Shown here: positions 60,400-64,000 of the stretch, piece by piece | Numbering within the stretch: position 1 is the stretch's first letter | How the letters are laid out: every line of letters starts with the position of its first letter | Origin: Liolophura sinensis | Taxonomy: Eukaryota > Mollusca > Polyplacophora > Chitonida > Chitonidae | NCBI RefSeq assembly: GCF_032854445.1 | Contig: NC_088295.1 | Coordinates: 9,156,385 to 9,220,384, forward strand | Direction of reading: 5' to 3' | DNA: 64,000 nucleotides | Notes under the pieces: generated by a model | Told to the model about the DNA's origin: nothing | The model's database searches: none | The model's input: the letters and a program-made list of their open reading frames with translations, nothing else | Program-made: the position numbers and the translations under genes

Positions 60400-60592
60400 T
60401 TACCCTTGAGCCGTGCTCTTAGCGTGTTCTGCCATTACACTGGCCAAATACATTACAGCTTCTCTCAATAAAACCTGACCTGGTTTTATCCCAAGTTTTA
60501 TTTCATTTTCTCGTTCTTGTTGCGGTGTTAATGGAACAAATACTGCCAAATAATGGCTATACATCGCAATGCTGGTAAGAATTGGGATAGGC
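60400..60592 (-). CDS. candidate internal or terminal exon, protein unrecognised
   Basis: On the minus strand a strong acceptor, TTTCTTTTTGCAG, ends just above 60592. The open frame that follows has about 63 residues of protein-like composition: a non-polar start PIPILTSIAMYSHYLAVF, a polar middle LTPQQERENEIKLG, and KPGQVLLREAVMYLASVMAE. It reaches TAA at 60400-60402. It could instead splice out at GG|GTAACC just before the stop. I do not recognise the protein, and I see no partner exon nearby. The frame could be chance, but acceptor quality and composition make it worth listing. Confidence 0.33.
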
Positions 60593-63500
60593 TGCAAAAA
60601 GAAATTTTGTTAGCACAAAGATTCCACACAAAACACGGCTATTCAAATATAAAAACAAAATTTTCGGTCCTAGAAATAGCAGCAATAATGGTAGAAAACG
60701 GCATAACAAATGCTTAGGACTATAAATCATTTCAATATTTAGACCACGAGACATCGTTGCAGGAATTCTAAAGATAAATTTTTAATCAAGTTTTCTACAT
60801 GAAAGAGAAATTAATAGGCTATCTATCATTAAGTGCTATCTTTGATCACGGTGTAAAAATGTTGATCCGGTTTTTCAGGTTCACGTTTGTATCTATATTT
60901 TACATATACCGAAATATTTCAAAGCATTACACAAGGTTCTCACTCTTTATATCGGCGCGTGTTCATGCGAATGTTCCATGTAAAATCTAGTACCGAGCCT
61001 CGGCCAATGGAATTAGAAATATGGAATATAAAATATTTTAGCGCTATCTTGTCTTTATGGTTGTACCTTGCACCAGTGTCGTTAGTCTCCTTTCTTGCTT
61101 TTTTGTTTGTAACTAAATGAGGTAAATGTTAAACTCACGCGCAATGACGGAAAATTATTTTGTCCATTTTTAAATTATTAATATAAGGAACTATTCGAAT
61201 ATGACCTTAAATTACATTATCTGCTTGTCTCATTCAGCATGCAACAAGTTTAACTTCATGTGTAATATTACATATTAAATCTCGTTGACTGGAAATACTA
61301 ACTGGGTTCTGAATTATATGCCTGTAGCTCTGTAATACATAAAGCGCTGATTTGACGGGCTACAAGGTGCTTGATGGAAACCGCCCTAAAACTGTAACAC
61401 ATTTTGTACATTCACAGCAATATACCAGCTCACAAAACAGTCGTAATAGTCGATTGAGAATGGCACAAAGTTTCTAAAGAAATCTGTATTTTCAAAATAT
61501 ACGGACAATCACTTATGTTTTAGGAATCCACGTGGATGCATGCATGGGTATATGTGAAGAGTATATAGTTAATACCAATGGCTTTCTATCATATTGTAAC
61601 TTAACGCGAAATCAGCGATACCACGTGCATAATAAATATTGTTCATATTGTTCAGCGACATAGGACGGAAAAGCCGGAATTTTGCATTCTGAGTTGCGTC
61701 GTTTTTCGTATAGTGATGATGTGATGATGATCGAAAAAACATCAATGGGTCCAGGCATTTCGTTTCACCTCACCTAGTTTTACAACATATCGATCAATCA
61801 TCAAATATGACTCCAGGCAAATATATCTGATATTATTTATGACGTTTGTCACATAAAATCCACTTATATATTTCACAGTAAATATTTAACGGTCACGTCA
61901 ACCGTTAACATACAAGGACCTGGATTGACTGTACGCACATTTTTAGGTATACATTAACGGAAGATCTGCAAGTAGATTTAGAACCGAAACTATTGAATCA
62001 TAATTATTATAACTTTCAGGCTAACGTACTAACGTTTGCCCGAAATATAAACCGGCTTTTATCGAGTCTTATAAATACTGAAATAAACCAAAATAATGAA
62101 CAACAACAGTGTATTGCAGGGGCTGTGATTGTATACTTCTTGGCAAGGTTCGTCAGTACCATTAACGAAATCATACCAGTTAACTGAGGATTTTCACATG
62201 ACTGAAAACTATACTATACGTAAGTAAATTTGCTCTTAAAAGTTAACAATCGATGGTATACATTTAAGGTTCAAAATAATATTGCACCTTGTATTTTCTT
62301 CTATATAGGACACAGATTTCCATCACGGTGTTTCCTTAACCGGTAACGCTATTTATGATATGCTGATGTAAGTTTTGTGATTTGTTTACATGTATTTGCA
62401 GCGAAATTGGAGTTCTGGTATCGTGTTCTGATTAAAGTTTTAGCACTTAAAAATTGTCGTGATATTTTTGGAGTAGTTTTAAGAATATACCAGAAGCTAG
62501 TATACTGCGAATCGACTCTGAATTGTACATATGTAAAAGCACTGCTAATTTACGCTCTGTTTCATTGAGTCTTCCTGTTTATTTATTTATTTGGTTCATA
62601 ACGTCGTTTCCACGAAATTCCCGGCTGAAAGAACGTGTCCATCTTTTCACATGGAGAATGTTAGGCGTTAAACTGGAGATTGGATTTTGTTACATTTTTT
62701 GCAATTCACCAAAAACTATTTATGACGGAAGATAACCTGTGTTGGACAGAAAAACGAAGGGCTGCATGTAACATATATTCATTACCACTACGATATGTAA
62801 AATAATAAGTAAATATGATGAAATTAACAAGTCTACCGTTTCTTTCCACATATCTTCCTTTTGGAGTTCCTGTGTTAATTCTGTAAAGATAATTTTCATT
62901 TTAAATTGTTTACTTGTTAAAGGCTTGTGTTTTGGTGTACATTATAACATCTTTTACTTTCAAAGCTAACAGTTCTGATAAAATTCACAGTATTAAAAAC
63001 ATTGGTAATTAGTAAAATTAGATTATAATAACATTCAAAATGTTGTTTGAAACCAGAACATTCTTACAATGTTGGTTGTATATAAAACACAATAATCATC
63101 TACGTCGATGAATGATTACAATGTGAGTGGCATATCTGGTAGAATATCACCGCAGGTTTTCCCATAACGAAAACTCTCACGTTAACTCTTCGTGGGCTAG
63201 GATGTGCTTAGATTACAAAGACCGCTTAATATGCCAATGTAAAAGTAACTCAGCAGTTTCTGTACTCTATAAATACGTCGTATTTATTGAATAAAGAAAG
63301 CGAAAAGCAATTTACAGTTGTATTTTTGCGATTGGTGCTGTTAAATTTGACTAAGTTCGATTAATTGTCGAGCAGGAACCATGGCAACGGTTTCAAAAGG
63401 CCACGAGCGAAAGTGTTGGGATGGAACAATGCACGTCACGTAGATAAGTGCATGCCACAACATGGCGCTATTCGTAACAGTTTGCGGAAATACGTCCATT

Positions 63501-64000
63501 TAAATGCAAATGAATAGACAGCGTCAGTGTTAGAGGGGCTGGGAGAATTTGTCAGACAGGGCATTATAGCACCTCGATATTACATTAAAATAGTTGTAGC
63601 CCAGTTTCCTGTTCACCGTAGTTGGGAGGAAGTCACGGCACATCCTAAGCTCAGCCGTGCTACTCTATCACCTTTCTGGAAAATTAATTTCCTTGCGCGC
63701 TGGTTGTGTTTATTTTCTGCTGCTACTTCTAGTGATTGCTCATTTGTTCGTTTAACACCGACAACATGTAGTCCAAACCCAATTAAGATGATATTGCTCT
63801 TCAAGCGACAACCTTTCTAGCCGCTTAGCCGTGTGGATGGCCTGTGGAAATACTTGTGATGCTCGGACGGTGCCATGGACTAGGTCATATTTACCAGAAG
63901 ACGCTACATGCTGGTGATAAGACCGACCAATTGGCATCGGGTAAAGATAGAGCCTCCAGTCAGTTAGAATACGACGGTCTGCTGCAGTCTAACGAGTTTT
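60593..64000. other. non-coding stretch to window end, nothing recognised
   Basis: AT-rich, with short open frames on both strands (for example 63527-63820 plus and 63613-63937 minus, overlapping). No repeat family or RNA gene was recognised. Confidence 0.45.

Overview
The window reads as animal nuclear DNA, AT-rich and gene-poor, most likely from a mollusc (bivalve or gastropod). Three things point there. A Cys-loop receptor of the nicotinic acetylcholine type runs off the left edge. At least two SINE families carry bodies I associate with molluscan genomes. Coding exons are split by GT-AG introns and scattered among minisatellites and palindromic elements. There are no bacterial-style operons, and nearly all long open frames are accidental or are readings through tandem repeats.

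Layout. Positions 1-490 hold the last coding part of a nicotinic-receptor-like subunit on the plus strand, followed by a 27-bp minisatellite that begins at its stop codon. From about 1.2 to 52.6 kb I find no gene I can name. This stretch holds an 898-bp foldback element (3693-4590), a 255-bp TA-flanked MITE (13066-13324), a possible third palindromic element (49277-49772), a dead non-LTR reverse-transcriptase tail on the minus strand (20098-20570), ten copies or fragments of two SINE families (called SINE-A and SINE-B here), a diverged direct duplication (9490-9950 and 10462-10905), and seven further minisatellites with periods of 43, 53, 30, 60, 28, 37 and 39 bp.

At 52667 a new plus-strand gene appears to begin. 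A 26-codon signal-peptide exon ends at a strong splice donor. A phase-compatible 142-codon exon lies at 53472-53899, with a polyadenylation signal at 53906. Together they suggest a small, unrecognised, secreted cysteine-containing protein of about 168 residues. A separate candidate exon with a strong acceptor lies on the minus strand at 60400-60592.

No gene pathway can be reconstructed from this window. The SINEs are the only elements with direct evidence of how they arrived: two insertions keep perfect target-site duplications (11 and 14 bp). The most distinctive observations are the stop-codon-anchored minisatellite, the recurrent internal 5' boundary of SINE-B and its fusion to SINE-A, the large foldback element, a triple TGACGT site at exact 11-bp spacing, and the candidate secreted-protein gene.
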